DNA from: Micromonospora inositola
GTDB taxonomy: Bacteria; Actinomycetota; Actinomycetes; Mycobacteriales; Micromonosporaceae
Reading direction: 5' to 3'
Assembly: GCF_900090285.1 (NCBI RefSeq)
Contig: NZ_LT607754.1
Span: 5,358,001 to 5,422,000 of the forward strand
Length of the DNA: 64,000 nucleotides
In this document: positions 52,117 to 61,342 of the stretch, piece after piece
Layout: every line of letters begins with the position of its first letter
Numbering within the stretch: the stretch's first letter is position 1
Program-made: the position numbers and the translations under genes
Notes under the pieces: generated by a model
Seen by the model: the letters and a program-made list of their open reading frames with translations, nothing else
What the model was told of the DNA's origin: nothing
Database searches by the model: none

Positions 52117-53597
52117 ACGACACGGTGCGGGTGGCGCAGCGCCTTCGCCTCGATACGCTGGACCGGCTCTCCGGGCAGGGCCGTGGCTGGGTCGGCCCGG
52201 CGGTCGATCCGCGCGCGCTACGGGTCGGGGTCGTGCACCTCGGGATCGGGGCCTTCCACCGGGCACACCAGGCGATCTTCACCGAGCTGGCCGCGGCGGC
52301 GACCGGGCGCGAGGACTGGGGCATCACCGGCGTCACGCAGCGGTCGGCCTCCGTGCGCGACCAGTTGATGCCGCAGGACGGCCTCTACTCGGTGCTCGAA
52401 CGAGGTGCTGACGCGGCACCGCTGCGGGTGGTCGGCAGCGTCCGGGACGTCGTCTTCGGGGCCGGCGATCCGGCGGCGGTCGTCGACCGGATAGCCGACC
52501 CGGCCGTACGCCTTGTCACGCTGACCGTCACCGAAAAGGGTTACCGGCGCGACGGTGCCGGCCGGCTGGACCGGTCCGACCCGGAGGTGGTGGCCGACCT
52601 GGCCGGCCGACCGCCCCGGACCGTGGTCGGCCAGCTCGTGCGGGGGCTGCAGCGTCGCCTGGCGGAGAGCGCGGAGCCGATCACCCTGCTCTCCTGCGAC
52701 AACCTCGTCGGGAACGGCGATGTCCTGCGCGGGCTCGTGCAGGACATCGTGGACGCGCTGCCGTCGTCCGAGGCCGGCGGCCTCGCCGACTGGATCACCA
52801 CCTCGGTACGTTTCCCGTCCTGCATGGTCGACCGGATCGTGCCGGCCACCACCGCCGAGGACCGTGCCGACGCCCTCGCGGTGCTCGGCCTCGAGGACCG
52901 GGGCGTCGTGGTCGCCGAGCCGTTCAGCCAGTGGGTCATCGAGGACGACTTCGCGGCCGGCCGGCCCGCCTGGGAGCGGGCCGGCGCGGTGTTGACCAGG
53001 GACGTCGCCGCATGGGAGGCGGTGAAGCTCCGAATGCTCAACGCGAGCCACTCGCTGCTCGCGTACCTGGGCGCCCTGCGGGGATACGACACGATCGCGG
53101 CCGCGCTGACCGAAGACCGGCTCGCGGCGGCCGCGGAGTCGCTGATGGTCGAGGACGTGGCACCCACCCTGCGGGTGCCGGACGGGCTGGATCTCGACCA
53201 CTACCGTGGCCAGGTGTTGACCCGCTTCGCCAACCCGGCGCTGCGGCACCGAACCGTACAGGTGGCGATGGACGGATCGCAGAAGCTGCCGGTGCGGCTG
53301 CTCGGCACCGTCCGGGACCGCCTGGCCGCCGGCGCGGTGCCCCGGCACGCGGCGCTCGCGGTCGCGGCCTGGATGGTGTACGTCGCGCAGGGCCGGGACG
53401 TCCGTGGGCGGGATCTCCCACTCGACGACCCGATGGCGGAGCGTCTTGGCACGGCCGGGGCGGCCGCGGGCGGCGACCCGCAGCGGCTCGTCGACGCTCT
53501 GCTGCACGTCGACGAGATCTTCGGCGCGGACCTTCGGGACCATCAGGGCTTCCGGGCCGCGCTGGTGGACCACGTCGCCCAGCTCACGAAGGGCTGA
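52113..53597 (+). CDS. Mannitol dehydrogenase family oxidoreductase
   Basis: A 494-aa polyol/uronate dehydrogenase of the long-chain mannitol dehydrogenase group (mannitol 2-dehydrogenase, fructuronate reductase UxuB, tagaturonate reductase). VGVVHLGIGAFHRAHQAIF is the NAD-binding N-terminus, TVTEKGYRRD and VRFPSCMVDRIVP follow, and the catalytic Lys is in EAVKLRMLNASHSLLAYLG. The preceding altronate-dehydratase tail favours a hexuronate pathway role. GTG 52113 overlaps the upstream stop (GTGA). Confidence 0.9.
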   Translation: MNDTVRVAQRLRLDTLDRLSGQGRGWVGPAVDPRALRVGVVHLGIGAFHRAHQAIFTELAAAATGREDWGITGVTQRSASVRDQLMPQDGLYSVLERGADAAPLRVVGSVRDVVFGAGDPAAVVDRIADPAVRLVTLTVTEKGYRRDGAGRLDRSDPEVVADLAGRPPRTVVGQLVRGLQRRLAESAEPITLLSCDNLVGNGDVLRGLVQDIVDALPSSEAGGLADWITTSVRFPSCMVDRIVPATTAEDRADALAVLGLEDRGVVVAEPFSQWVIEDDFAAGRPAWERAGAVLTRDVAAWEAVKLRMLNASHSLLAYLGALRGYDTIAAALTEDRLAAAAESLMVEDVAPTLRVPDGLDLDHYRGQVLTRFANPALRHRTVQVAMDGSQKLPVRLLGTVRDRLAAGAVPRHAALAVAAWMVYVAQGRDVRGRDLPLDDPMAERLGTAGAAAGGDPQRLVDALLHVDEIFGADLRDHQGFRAALVDHVAQLTKG

Positions 53598-53635
53598 ACC
53601 CCGCCGTCGATCGCCTGCGGCCCGCCCCACGAACG

Positions 53636-53666
53636 GCGCCGCTGTCCCGTTCCGGGGCAGCGGCGC
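53636..53666. terminator. Intrinsic terminator after mannitol dehydrogenase-family gene
   Basis: A 13-bp stem, GCGCCGCTGTCCC (53636-53648) with GGGGCAGCGGCGC (53654-53666), containing one G-U pair and a 5-nt loop GTTCC. It lies 38 bases after the stop. Confidence 0.8.
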
Positions 53667-53821
53667 ACCATCGTGCAGGGCTGGGCGGCCGAACGGCGCG
53701 GCACCAAGCTGTGGTCCGGTCTCCCTCCCGTCGCCTGCCGCGTTCGGCGTCGTCGCACGTCCCGCTGCGCCGAAGATGGTGGGCAGGGGCCGCGGCGCGA
53801 CCGGTGAGGATGAGGCGGATC

Positions 53822-54265
53822 ATGAGCGATGTCGAACTGAGCGACGGTGACCGGCGCGTGGTCGTGGTCGCGGTCGACAAGGGCGAGGACGCGGTGGCCG
53901 CCGTCAACGAGGCGGCGGTGCGGTACGGCATTCGCGGTGCCCGGGTGACCGCCGTCGGCGGCTTCGCCTCCGCCGAGCTGGGCTACTTCGACCGCGAGAA
54001 GCGCGACTACCTGCGCATCCCGGTCGGGGAACAGGTCGAGGTCCTATCGCTGCTGGGCGACATCGCCGAGCACGAGGGGCAGCCGGCGCTGCACGTGCAC
54101 GCGGTGCTCGGCCGCCGGGACGGCACCACCGTCGGCGGTCATCTCCTGCGGGGTGAGGTGTGGCCGACACTGGAGGTGATCATCTCCGAGGTCGGGGCGA
54201 GCCTCGCCAAGCGAATCGACCGGGAGACCGGGCTGGCGCTGCTGGCGGGGACGATCCGGCAGTGA
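53822..54265 (+). CDS. DUF296 / PPC-domain protein
   Basis: A 147-aa single-domain PPC (plants and prokaryotes conserved, DUF296) protein: VAVDKGEDAVAAVNEAAVRY, ARVTAVGGFASAELGYFD and the signature PALHVHAVLGRRDGTTVGGH, then GEVWPTLEVIISEVG. Members are trimeric, with a possible metal site formed by the HxH and the downstream His. Plant forms bind DNA, but bacterial stand-alone forms have no known role. ATG 53822 is preceded by GAGGATGAGG. Confidence 0.85.
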   Translation: MSDVELSDGDRRVVVVAVDKGEDAVAAVNEAAVRYGIRGARVTAVGGFASAELGYFDREKRDYLRIPVGEQVEVLSLLGDIAEHEGQPALHVHAVLGRRDGTTVGGHLLRGEVWPTLEVIISEVGASLAKRIDRETGLALLAGTIRQ

Positions 54266-54452
54266 GCGGCGCGGCAGAGCGCCCCGAGGCCGGCGCGGCG
54301 GAGGACGGCGCGGGCCGGGGACGCCGACCGCCGGACGGGCCGCCCCGCAGATGGTGGCACGCGGCACCTGCCCCCGCTCCGGCTTCGGCCGGATCGGTCC
54401 GCCGGCGGTCCGCGCTGGCTACGCTTCGCGGTAGGTGAATCCGGGGGGACGG

Positions 54453-55334
54453 ATGACGCAGGCACGCGTGGCGGTACTCGGGCTCGGCGGCATGGGTGCG
54501 CCGATGGCCGCGAACATCCTCCGCGCGGGTCTGCCGACGGCCGTCTGGAACCGCCACCCGGAGCCCGCCCGCCGGCTCGGCGACCAGGGCGCGGAGGTGG
54601 CCGCCGCCCCGGCCGACGCGGTACGCCGCGCCGACGTGGTGGTCACCATGGTGACCGACGCGGACGCGGTCAGGTCCATCGCCACCGACCAGGGGATGCT
54701 GGCCGCCATGGCCGAGGGCGCGGTGTGGGCCCAGATGAGCACCATCGGCGTGACCGAGACGGAACGCCTCGCCCGGCTGATCGCCGGGGAGCGCCCCGAC
54801 GTGGCCCTGGTGGACGCCCCGGTGGCGGGCAGCCGGGGCCCGGCCGAGCAGGGCCGGCTCGTCGTCCTCGCGTCCGGGCCGGAGCAGGCCCGGGACCGAG
54901 TCACGCCGGTCTTCGACGCGGTGGGGCAGCGTACGGTCTGGGTCGGGCCGGCCGGGGCCGGCTCCCGGTTGAAGCTGGTCAACAACCTGCTGCTCGCCTT
55001 CGTCGCCGAGGGGCTCGCCACGGCGGTCGCGTTCGGTGACGCGCTCGGCCTGGACCGCGCGGCGGTCCTCGGCGCCCTGCACGGCAGCCCGCTGGTGTCG
55101 CCCTGGGCCGCGGAGAAGCTGGAGCGGATCGGCCGGGACGACTACCCGACCCAGTATCCCCTGGCCCTGGCGCTCAAGGACGTCAACCTGGCGCTGCGCG
55201 AGGTGGAGGCCGGCCGCTTCCCGGCCGCCGAAGGCCTGGCCGCCGAGTGGCAATGGGTGGTGAACCAGGGGCTCGGTCCCGAGGACCTGACGGTGGTCAC
55301 CCGAGCCCTGTCACGACTGGGCGGGGCGGCATGA
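54453..55334 (+). CDS. NAD(P)-dependent beta-hydroxyacid dehydrogenase
   Basis: A 293-aa enzyme of the 3-hydroxyisobutyrate dehydrogenase family: RVAVLGLGGMGAPMAANILR binds the cofactor, LVDAPVAGSRGPAEQGRL is the substrate loop (DAPVSGG-type), and GSRLKLVNNLLLAFVAEGLA contains the catalytic Lys near 171. Substrate could be a small hydroxyacid or an imine. ATG 54453 has GGGGGGAC 6 bases upstream. The zinc dehydrogenase further on may share its transcript. Confidence 0.88.
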   Translation: MTQARVAVLGLGGMGAPMAANILRAGLPTAVWNRHPEPARRLGDQGAEVAAAPADAVRRADVVVTMVTDADAVRSIATDQGMLAAMAEGAVWAQMSTIGVTETERLARLIAGERPDVALVDAPVAGSRGPAEQGRLVVLASGPEQARDRVTPVFDAVGQRTVWVGPAGAGSRLKLVNNLLLAFVAEGLATAVAFGDALGLDRAAVLGALHGSPLVSPWAAEKLERIGRDDYPTQYPLALALKDVNLALREVEAGRFPAAEGLAAEWQWVVNQGLGPEDLTVVTRALSRLGGAA

Positions 55335-55431
55335 GGCACCTCCCGGGCCGGGCGGGTGCCGTCCGGGCCGCCACGACGTGACCCGGGACGCCGCGGGCTG
55401 AGCCGGGCTGTCCGGGCTGCTCGCTGGCGCG

Positions 55432-55569
55432 GTGCTCGGTGCCGTGCTGCTCCGCCTGGCACCGGAATGGGCGCCGGCCCTCGCGGCGGCGCTGGCGGTG
55501 GGGGTCCTCGTCGCGGCCGCCCGCACGGCGCGGAACACGGATGGCATCGACGTCCGGAGGGCGCGGTGA
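55432..55569 (+). CDS. Possible very small membrane protein
   Basis: In the gap before the zinc dehydrogenase, one frame reads VLGAVLLRLAPEW, then PALAAALAVGVLVAAARTAR and TDGIDVRRAR. Its TGA overlaps the next ATG (TGATG), the pattern seen across this genome for coupled genes. GTG 55432 is the only obvious start; an in-frame TGA at 55399 separates it from an upstream GTG. It has two short hydrophobic stretches. It may be a real small membrane protein or the end of a decayed one. Confidence 0.35.
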   Translation: MLGAVLLRLAPEWAPALAAALAVGVLVAAARTARNTDGIDVRRAR

Positions 55570-56744
55570 TGAGGGCCGTCGTCTACCAGGGGGTGCGGAA
55601 CGTCGAGGTGCGGGAGGTGCCCGACGCGACGCTGCAGGCGGAGACCGACGCGCTGGTACGGATCACCTCGACCGCGCTGTGCGGCACCGACCTGCACATG
55701 TACGACGGGCGGACCGGGGCCGAACCCGGCCTGGTGTTCGGCCACGAGCCGCTGGGCGTGGTCGAGCGGGTGGGCTCCGCGGTGCAGACCCTCCGGCCCG
55801 GGACCCGGGTGGTGGTCCCCACGCACCTGTTCTGCGGCACCTGCGCCATGTGCGCCCGGGGCTTGTCCGCGCTCTGCCTGCGGGCCCGGCCGGAGGGGCC
55901 CGGCGCCGCGTACGGCTACGCCGGGATGGGTCCCTACCGGGGCGCGCAGGCCGAGCTGCTCCGGGTGCCCTGGGCCGACGCGAACTGCCTGCCCCTGCCG
56001 GGCGAACCGGGCGACGGGCACGAGGACGACTTCGTACTTCTCGCCGACGCGTTCGTCACCGGCTGGCACTCCGCGGCCACCCTCGCCGACGTACATGCCG
56101 GGGACACCGTCGCGGTCCTCGGCGCGGGCACCATCGGACTGCTCAGCGCCTACTCCGCCCGCCTGCTCGGCGCCCGGGTCGTGTACTGCGTGGACGGGGT
56201 GGACGCCCGGCTGGACAAGGCCGGCGAGCTGGGCGCGGTCCCCGTCGACTTCCGCCGCGCCGACCCGGTGGCGCAGATCCACGCGGACCGGGCCCGCCGC
56301 GGGTTGCCGATCGGCGAGGAGAAGCTGCCCGGGGTGGACAAGGTCATCGACGCGGTGGGCTTCCAGGCCCACGACCGCGCCCACCCCGACCGGGAGCGTC
56401 CCGACCAGGTGCTGGCGGACGCCGCCCGGCTGGTCAACCCGGGCGGTGCGGTCGCCGTCGCGGGCGTGTACCCGGAGAAGGACACCGACCCCCGCACCGG
56501 CGGCAGCGCCGACGGGCACCTGAACGCGCCGTGGGGAACGCTGTTCGCCAAGGGGGTCGGCGTGCGGTTCGGGCGTACCCACGACCGCCGGTACACCCGA
56601 CTGCTCCGCGACCTGGTGGTCTCCGGCCAGGCCCGGCCGGGCGTCATCGTCACCCACCACGGCGCGCTCGCCGACGCCCCCGCGCTGTACCGGCACTTCG
56701 ACCGCCGCGAGCACGGGCTGATCAAGGCGGTGCTGCGCCTCTGA
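55569..56744 (+). CDS. Zinc-dependent alcohol/formaldehyde dehydrogenase
   Basis: A 391-aa medium-chain dehydrogenase. Catalytic zinc ligands are in ALCGTDLHMYDGRTG and VFGHEPLGVVERVG (GHE). Structural zinc Cys appear in FCGTCAMCARGLSALC. The Rossmann motif is VAVLGAGTIGLLSAYSARLL (about 175-195). CGTDLHMYDGR and the long insertion with AHDRAHPDRERPDQVLADA resemble glutathione-independent formaldehyde dehydrogenases (FdhA group). Substrate not certain. The ATG overlaps the stop of a possible small gene. Confidence 0.9.
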   Translation: MRAVVYQGVRNVEVREVPDATLQAETDALVRITSTALCGTDLHMYDGRTGAEPGLVFGHEPLGVVERVGSAVQTLRPGTRVVVPTHLFCGTCAMCARGLSALCLRARPEGPGAAYGYAGMGPYRGAQAELLRVPWADANCLPLPGEPGDGHEDDFVLLADAFVTGWHSAATLADVHAGDTVAVLGAGTIGLLSAYSARLLGARVVYCVDGVDARLDKAGELGAVPVDFRRADPVAQIHADRARRGLPIGEEKLPGVDKVIDAVGFQAHDRAHPDRERPDQVLADAARLVNPGGAVAVAGVYPEKDTDPRTGGSADGHLNAPWGTLFAKGVGVRFGRTHDRRYTRLLRDLVVSGQARPGVIVTHHGALADAPALYRHFDRREHGLIKAVLRL

Positions 56745-56823
56745 CGCCGGGGCGCCACCGCCGTAGCTGCACGTGCGACGGGCGTAGGAAGCGGCGCGGC
56801 GGGTAACCGGCGGCGGCGAAGAG

Positions 56824-59079
56824 GTGACGGAACGGCGGGTACCGGTGGACACGACCGAGTTGCGGGTACCGGGCGTCGGCGGCGCGAGTGCGGAAGGGAT
56901 CCTCGACCGGCCGAGCGTGACCAAGGTGGCCGGCGACCAGAACGCCGGATTCTTCCGCCCGGAGGCCACCCTGGGCGACCCGAGAGGGCCCGGTGGGGCC
57001 CTGATCGAGGCGTACCGCTGGGGCAACCTGACCGGCGGCCATGCCAGCCGGACCCTGTCCCTGGTGCTGTTGCTGCCGTTCATGCTGAGCAACATCGCGA
57101 TCTGGATGCTGCCGCCGGGGCCGGCGGGGTCCGCGGCGGCCGCCCGGGCGATCTGCCGCCTGCTGGCCGCGACCCTGACCGCGATGTACGTGCTGTCGGT
57201 GGCCGGAGTGGCGATCGACCTCGTCGCCTGGCAGTGCGCCGCCTACCACCATTGCAGCGCGGACCGCCCGATGATCTCCTGGCTGGTCGGCGTGCAGCCG
57301 GGCCAGCGCATCGCGATGTCCGCCCTGGTGCCGATCGCCGCCATCGGAATGGCCTGGTGGCTCGGGGCGCGGTCGTGGCGGCTGCCCGAAGACGCCTCGG
57401 CCGAAGCGGTGCCGGGCGGCCTCGGCGCCCTCCGCCTCGACGCCCGCGATTTCTGGGACAACCGAGCCTTCCTGCGCCGGCTGCGGTCGCTGCACGTGGC
57501 GATCGCCCTGGGCGCCGTCGACGTCGTCCTGCTCAGTGTGGTCGCCCCGCACGACGACCGGACCATCGGCTACGGCCTGCTCGCCCTCACCGTCACCGTC
57601 ATCGTCGCCGCCTTGGCGCTGCTCTGCCGCCCGGCACGCCCCGGCCACCCCGCAGACCGGCGGATCGCAGCAGCCATCCTCGCCGTGCGGGCGGCCATGC
57701 TGGCAGTCACCGCGCTGACGCTCGGCTACGCCGCCCTGCCCCGTTCCGAATGGGCGCCGGGGACCGAGTTGCCCGGCTACGACGCCCTGGTTGCCTGGCT
57801 CTACGTGAGTCAGGCTGTGCTGATGCTGGTCCTCGGCGCGATCGTCGTGCGGCAGCGAAGCAGGACCAGAAGCCCCGCGATCCTCGGCGGCCTGGGCGCC
57901 CCCGTCGTTGTCTCCTTCGCCATCGGATTCGGGGTGGCGTTCTCGTCCGCCCTGCTCTACGCCGCCTCCTACTACCTCGACAGGAGCCTCGATCCCAGGC
58001 CACGCCGCGTGCTGCCCGCCGGGATCCCGCCACTGCTGCCCCCTTTGGCGTACCGGTGGGCCGCGCTGGGCTTCTTCGTGGCCCTCCTGGTGACGGCACT
58101 CGCCACCCTCCTGCGCAGCCAGTTGACGTTGCGGCAGCGGCGCCGGACCGCGATGGAGATCGCGCGCCGCGACTTCCCGGACGCCCCGCCGGAACCGCAG
58201 CCGCGGGTCCGCTCGGTGCGCGACGCCATCGCCCGAGCGCAGCTGACCGACCGGAGCTGGCCGTTGCCCGCCGCGTACGCCGTCGTCTTCGTGCTGATCC
58301 TCGGCTCCGCCGGACTGTCGCTCGCCGGTATCGGGCCGAGAGATCTGGGCCTGCGCATCGGCGGTGAATCGCTGGCCCGGTCAGTGGTGTTCATCAGCCA
58401 CCTGGGCACCAACCTGACCGGGCTCTTCGCCATCGCGATGGCGGTCGCCGCCCTGCTGGCCCACCGGTCGAGGGGCATCCGCCTGGTCGGGGTGTTGTGG
58501 GATCTGGCCACGTTCTGGCCGCGCACCGCCCACCCGCTCGCCCCGCCCTGCTACTCCGAACGCGCAGTGCCCGAGCTCACCCGACGGATCAGGTACCTGA
58601 CCAGTCACGACGGCACCGTGGTGCTTTGCGGACACAGTCATGGCGCGGTGCTGGTGGCGGCGACGGTGCTACAACTGCCGCCCGCCTGCCTCGACCGGGT
58701 CGCGCTGCTGACCCATGCCAATCCGGTGCGCCGCCTCTACAGCAGGGTCTTTCCCGCGCATCTGGGTCCCGCGACGCTGCGCGACGTCGGCGACCGAGTG
58801 GGTTGGCGCTGGCTGAATCTGTGGCGGGACACCGACTCGATCGGCGGGTGGGTCTTCTCCCCGGACCCGGGCCGCTCGGCAGCGGAGGGCACGGGTCCGA
58901 ATGGTGCGGCTGATCCGACGACCGGGGTGGACCGGCGGCTACGCGACCCGCATGGCCTGCTGACCCCGCCGGAGGACACCGTGCCACCACCGATCCAGGG
59001 TCACCGGTTCGACCCTGACGAGGACTACCAGGCTGCCGTCCGCCACCTGATGACCCGGCTGCGGGTCGGCGGCTGCTGA
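56824..59079 (+). CDS. Polytopic membrane protein with lipase-like GHSHG motif
   Basis: A 751-aa protein with about 12 hydrophobic helices in residues 75-560. A cytosolic or surface domain of about 190 residues follows: TRRIRYLTSHDGTVVLCGHS and the rest GHSHGAVLVAATVLQL form a serine-hydrolase nucleophile elbow near 603, then LTHANPVRRLYSRVFPAHLG, WRWLNLWRDTDSIGGWVF, and a late His. The active Ser in GHSHG suggests an alpha/beta hydrolase acting at the membrane. GTG 56824 is the start. No neighbour gives a substrate. I do not know a named family. Confidence 0.78.
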   Translation: MTERRVPVDTTELRVPGVGGASAEGILDRPSVTKVAGDQNAGFFRPEATLGDPRGPGGALIEAYRWGNLTGGHASRTLSLVLLLPFMLSNIAIWMLPPGPAGSAAAARAICRLLAATLTAMYVLSVAGVAIDLVAWQCAAYHHCSADRPMISWLVGVQPGQRIAMSALVPIAAIGMAWWLGARSWRLPEDASAEAVPGGLGALRLDARDFWDNRAFLRRLRSLHVAIALGAVDVVLLSVVAPHDDRTIGYGLLALTVTVIVAALALLCRPARPGHPADRRIAAAILAVRAAMLAVTALTLGYAALPRSEWAPGTELPGYDALVAWLYVSQAVLMLVLGAIVVRQRSRTRSPAILGGLGAPVVVSFAIGFGVAFSSALLYAASYYLDRSLDPRPRRVLPAGIPPLLPPLAYRWAALGFFVALLVTALATLLRSQLTLRQRRRTAMEIARRDFPDAPPEPQPRVRSVRDAIARAQLTDRSWPLPAAYAVVFVLILGSAGLSLAGIGPRDLGLRIGGESLARSVVFISHLGTNLTGLFAIAMAVAALLAHRSRGIRLVGVLWDLATFWPRTAHPLAPPCYSERAVPELTRRIRYLTSHDGTVVLCGHSHGAVLVAATVLQLPPACLDRVALLTHANPVRRLYSRVFPAHLGPATLRDVGDRVGWRWLNLWRDTDSIGGWVFSPDPGRSAAEGTGPNGAADPTTGVDRRLRDPHGLLTPPEDTVPPPIQGHRFDPDEDYQAAVRHLMTRLRVGGC

Positions 59080-59169
59080 GCTACAGCGATCTGCCGATGT
59101 GGGGGCGTTGCGAGGTCAAAGCCCAGGCCGTCTACCAGGCCAACGGGCCCGTGGTGAGCTGCCATGGCG

Positions 59170-59913
59170 TCAGCGACCGAGCACGAAGTACCCAAGACCT
59201 AGAACGCCGCGATAGATGCCGACGTACTCGCGCAGCCGGGCATCGAGTTCCTCGCGGACCTCTGTCGCGCGGGGGTCCTCCGGATGCTCCAGCAGCCACT
59301 CCTGCCGGCCCGCGCGCCAGGTGGACTCGAAGTCATCCCATTCTCGCTGGTCGGCAGTGCTGAGGTGCAGGACCCGCCAACCCAGCCCACGTGCGTGCTC
59401 GATGAGGTCCGCGAGCGGCATGGTCTCGTCCCCGAAGATCTCCGCAGCCTCGGCCGTCGGTGGACGCTCCCAGTACCCGTCACCGAACAGGAGCCGACCA
59501 CCGGGCCGGACGAGCCCGGCGAGCGCCTTGAGGGCAACCGCCGTCCCGCCAAAGGCATGCGCGGCGCCAACGCACAGGACACGGTCGGCTGGCTCCCGCC
59601 AGGCCGCCGCTTCCCCCTTCACGAAGGTGACGTGCTTGTCCAACGACCGGCCCTCGGCCAGCGCCCGCCCCCTCGCGAGAGCAGCATCGTCCGTGTCGAC
59701 GCCGATGCCCGTCGTCGCAGCCGCGCCGCCCACGCCGCCGGCGGCAACTGCCCTCAGCAGCAGCTCACCCCACCCACAGCCGAGGTCGAGCACGCGTGCG
59801 CCAGGGCGGACATCAAGCCGCCCCAGCAGCAGCTCGGCATGCTCCTCCGACAACGGCGTATTCCAGCGCATCCGCACATAGCGCAGAGCGGCGAGGTCAT
59901 CGGTCGGCTGCAT
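59170..59913 (-). CDS. Class I SAM-dependent methyltransferase
   Basis: A 247-aa methyltransferase. Motif I is GARVLDLGCGWGELLLRAVA (about 38-57), the ribose acid is in TGIGVDTDD, and VGAAHAFGGTAVALKALAGL with VRPGGRLLFGDGYWERPP are post-motif blocks typical of small-molecule methyltransferases. The ATG at 59913 is chosen over an in-frame GTG/ATG further up because DDLAALRYVRMRWNTPLS is the family start. Substrate unknown. Confidence 0.87.
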   Translation of the reverse strand: MQPTDDLAALRYVRMRWNTPLSEEHAELLLGRLDVRPGARVLDLGCGWGELLLRAVAAGGVGGAAATTGIGVDTDDAALARGRALAEGRSLDKHVTFVKGEAAAWREPADRVLCVGAAHAFGGTAVALKALAGLVRPGGRLLFGDGYWERPPTAEAAEIFGDETMPLADLIEHARGLGWRVLHLSTADQREWDDFESTWRAGRQEWLLEHPEDPRATEVREELDARLREYVGIYRGVLGLGYFVLGR

Positions 59914-59986
59914 CCGTTGAGGGTGCCGAGTCCTGATCGACGGCGCATCCCCGTTTCGCGACCACCAAGGTAATCCGATCGCTGCG

Positions 59987-61243
59987 TCAGGCGTGTCCGG
60001 CCAGGCCATGTAGGACTACCAGACCGGGCACGGCGACGCGGCCGAGTTCAGCGCCGGTGGCGGAATCGTGCCAGCTCACGGCGTCGGTCTGGCCCACGTA
60101 GAGGCGTTTGCTGTCGGGGCTCAGTACAAGACCGGCGACGCGCTCGCGGACCTGCCAATCGGCGGCGAGGCGGAGGCGCGCGAGACCCACCGTGCGCACC
60201 GCGGTGCCGGCCCCGATGAAGAGCCGGTCGGGGTCGGCGGCGGCGTGTCCGGCGCCGGTGTCCTTGGCCAGCGTGGCAGTGCGCCGTACCGTCAGCTCCT
60301 CCGTGGAGATCTCCGCGACGCTGCCCGACGTGACGTCGGCGACGAAGAGCTGGCCTCCGTCGGGGCTGATCGCCATGGCGTGACCGCTCGCGGACGCCAC
60401 CCCGAACGGGTGCGGCAGGTCAATGCAGTACGCCCATCGCGCCGCGAGGTTCAGCGTGTGCACGAACGCGTGCGCGTTGCCCGGCCGCCCGCTGATCAGG
60501 TTGCGGGTGTGCTGGTGGTCGGGCTGATGGGTGTAGAGCGTGTAGAGGGTCGTGCGATCCGGCGCGAGCACGGCCTGGCGCCCGTCGCCACGCATCTCCT
60601 CCTCGGCGCCGGGCGGGATCGGCGCCTTGGTGCGGGTGTAGAGAGGACCGGGCGCCCTGGTGGCGAGATCGACGACGCGGACCCGGTAGCGATCCGGCGC
60701 CTTCGCCGGGAGCCACTCGAGGACGAACAGTCCGGCGAGATCCTCGGTGAACGTTTCCGGTACGAAGTTGCCCCGCAACTCCAGCCGGTGCTGGACCCCG
60801 GTGACGTCGGCGATCAGCACCGGGGTCACGTCCCGCCCCTCCGGGCGCCCCTTGGTGACATTCACCTCGTTCGACGTGAGCGCCACCTTCGTACCGCTGA
60901 CCGACACGGCCTGAGGCACCCAGCGTCCGGGCAGCTTGAGGCGAGTGGAGGTGCGGCCCGTGGCGGTGTCGATCCGCCAGAAGGCGGTGTCGGCGCCCTC
61001 GGGTGCGGTCGCGTAGATCGCCAGCCCGTCGGCGGTGGCGAGGGAATGCGGGATCGTCTGCCGGTCCGCACCACGCAGTACGCCAAGCCCGTCGTCGACC
61101 TCGACGAGCAGTGCGTCGGGGATCGTGACGGCGGTGGTCGAGTTCGGGCTTCGAGCTGGATCGCAGCCGACCAGCGCTGCGGCGCCGGTACCGGCGAGCA
61201 CCGTCAGAATGGTGCGACGCGAGATCGGTGTCGTTGCCATCAT
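59987..61243 (-). CDS. Beta-propeller lipoprotein
   Basis: A 418-aa exported lipoprotein. The signal has twin Arg in ISRRTILTVLAGTGAA and a lipobox ALVGC (Cys about 27), suggesting Tat export. The body is repeating beta sheet as in YncE/lactonase-like propellers, for example GHAMAISPDGGQLFVADVTS and AGLVLSPDSKRLYVGQTD. It may bind a ligand or scaffold outside the membrane. Two adjacent ATG codons (61243, 61240) are possible starts. It diverges from the ECF sigma gene. Confidence 0.8.
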   Translation of the reverse strand: MMATTPISRRTILTVLAGTGAAALVGCDPARSPNSTTAVTIPDALLVEVDDGLGVLRGADRQTIPHSLATADGLAIYATAPEGADTAFWRIDTATGRTSTRLKLPGRWVPQAVSVSGTKVALTSNEVNVTKGRPEGRDVTPVLIADVTGVQHRLELRGNFVPETFTEDLAGLFVLEWLPAKAPDRYRVRVVDLATRAPGPLYTRTKAPIPPGAEEEMRGDGRQAVLAPDRTTLYTLYTHQPDHQHTRNLISGRPGNAHAFVHTLNLAARWAYCIDLPHPFGVASASGHAMAISPDGGQLFVADVTSGSVAEISTEELTVRRTATLAKDTGAGHAAADPDRLFIGAGTAVRTVGLARLRLAADWQVRERVAGLVLSPDSKRLYVGQTDAVSWHDSATGAELGRVAVPGLVVLHGLAGHA

Positions 61244-61342
61244 GCCCGGGTGACACCACCGCACCCGCCGCGGTTCCACCCGACGCGTGGAACCCGCACG
61301 GCGCGGGCGGTGTCATGAGTGTGATCCAACCGGAGGTTTCCA

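Noticed and set aside
55311..57095. 594-codon minus-strand frame opposite the zinc dehydrogenase
   Set aside because: Antisense shadow; no family-like motif, while the plus strand has full zinc-dehydrogenase signatures.
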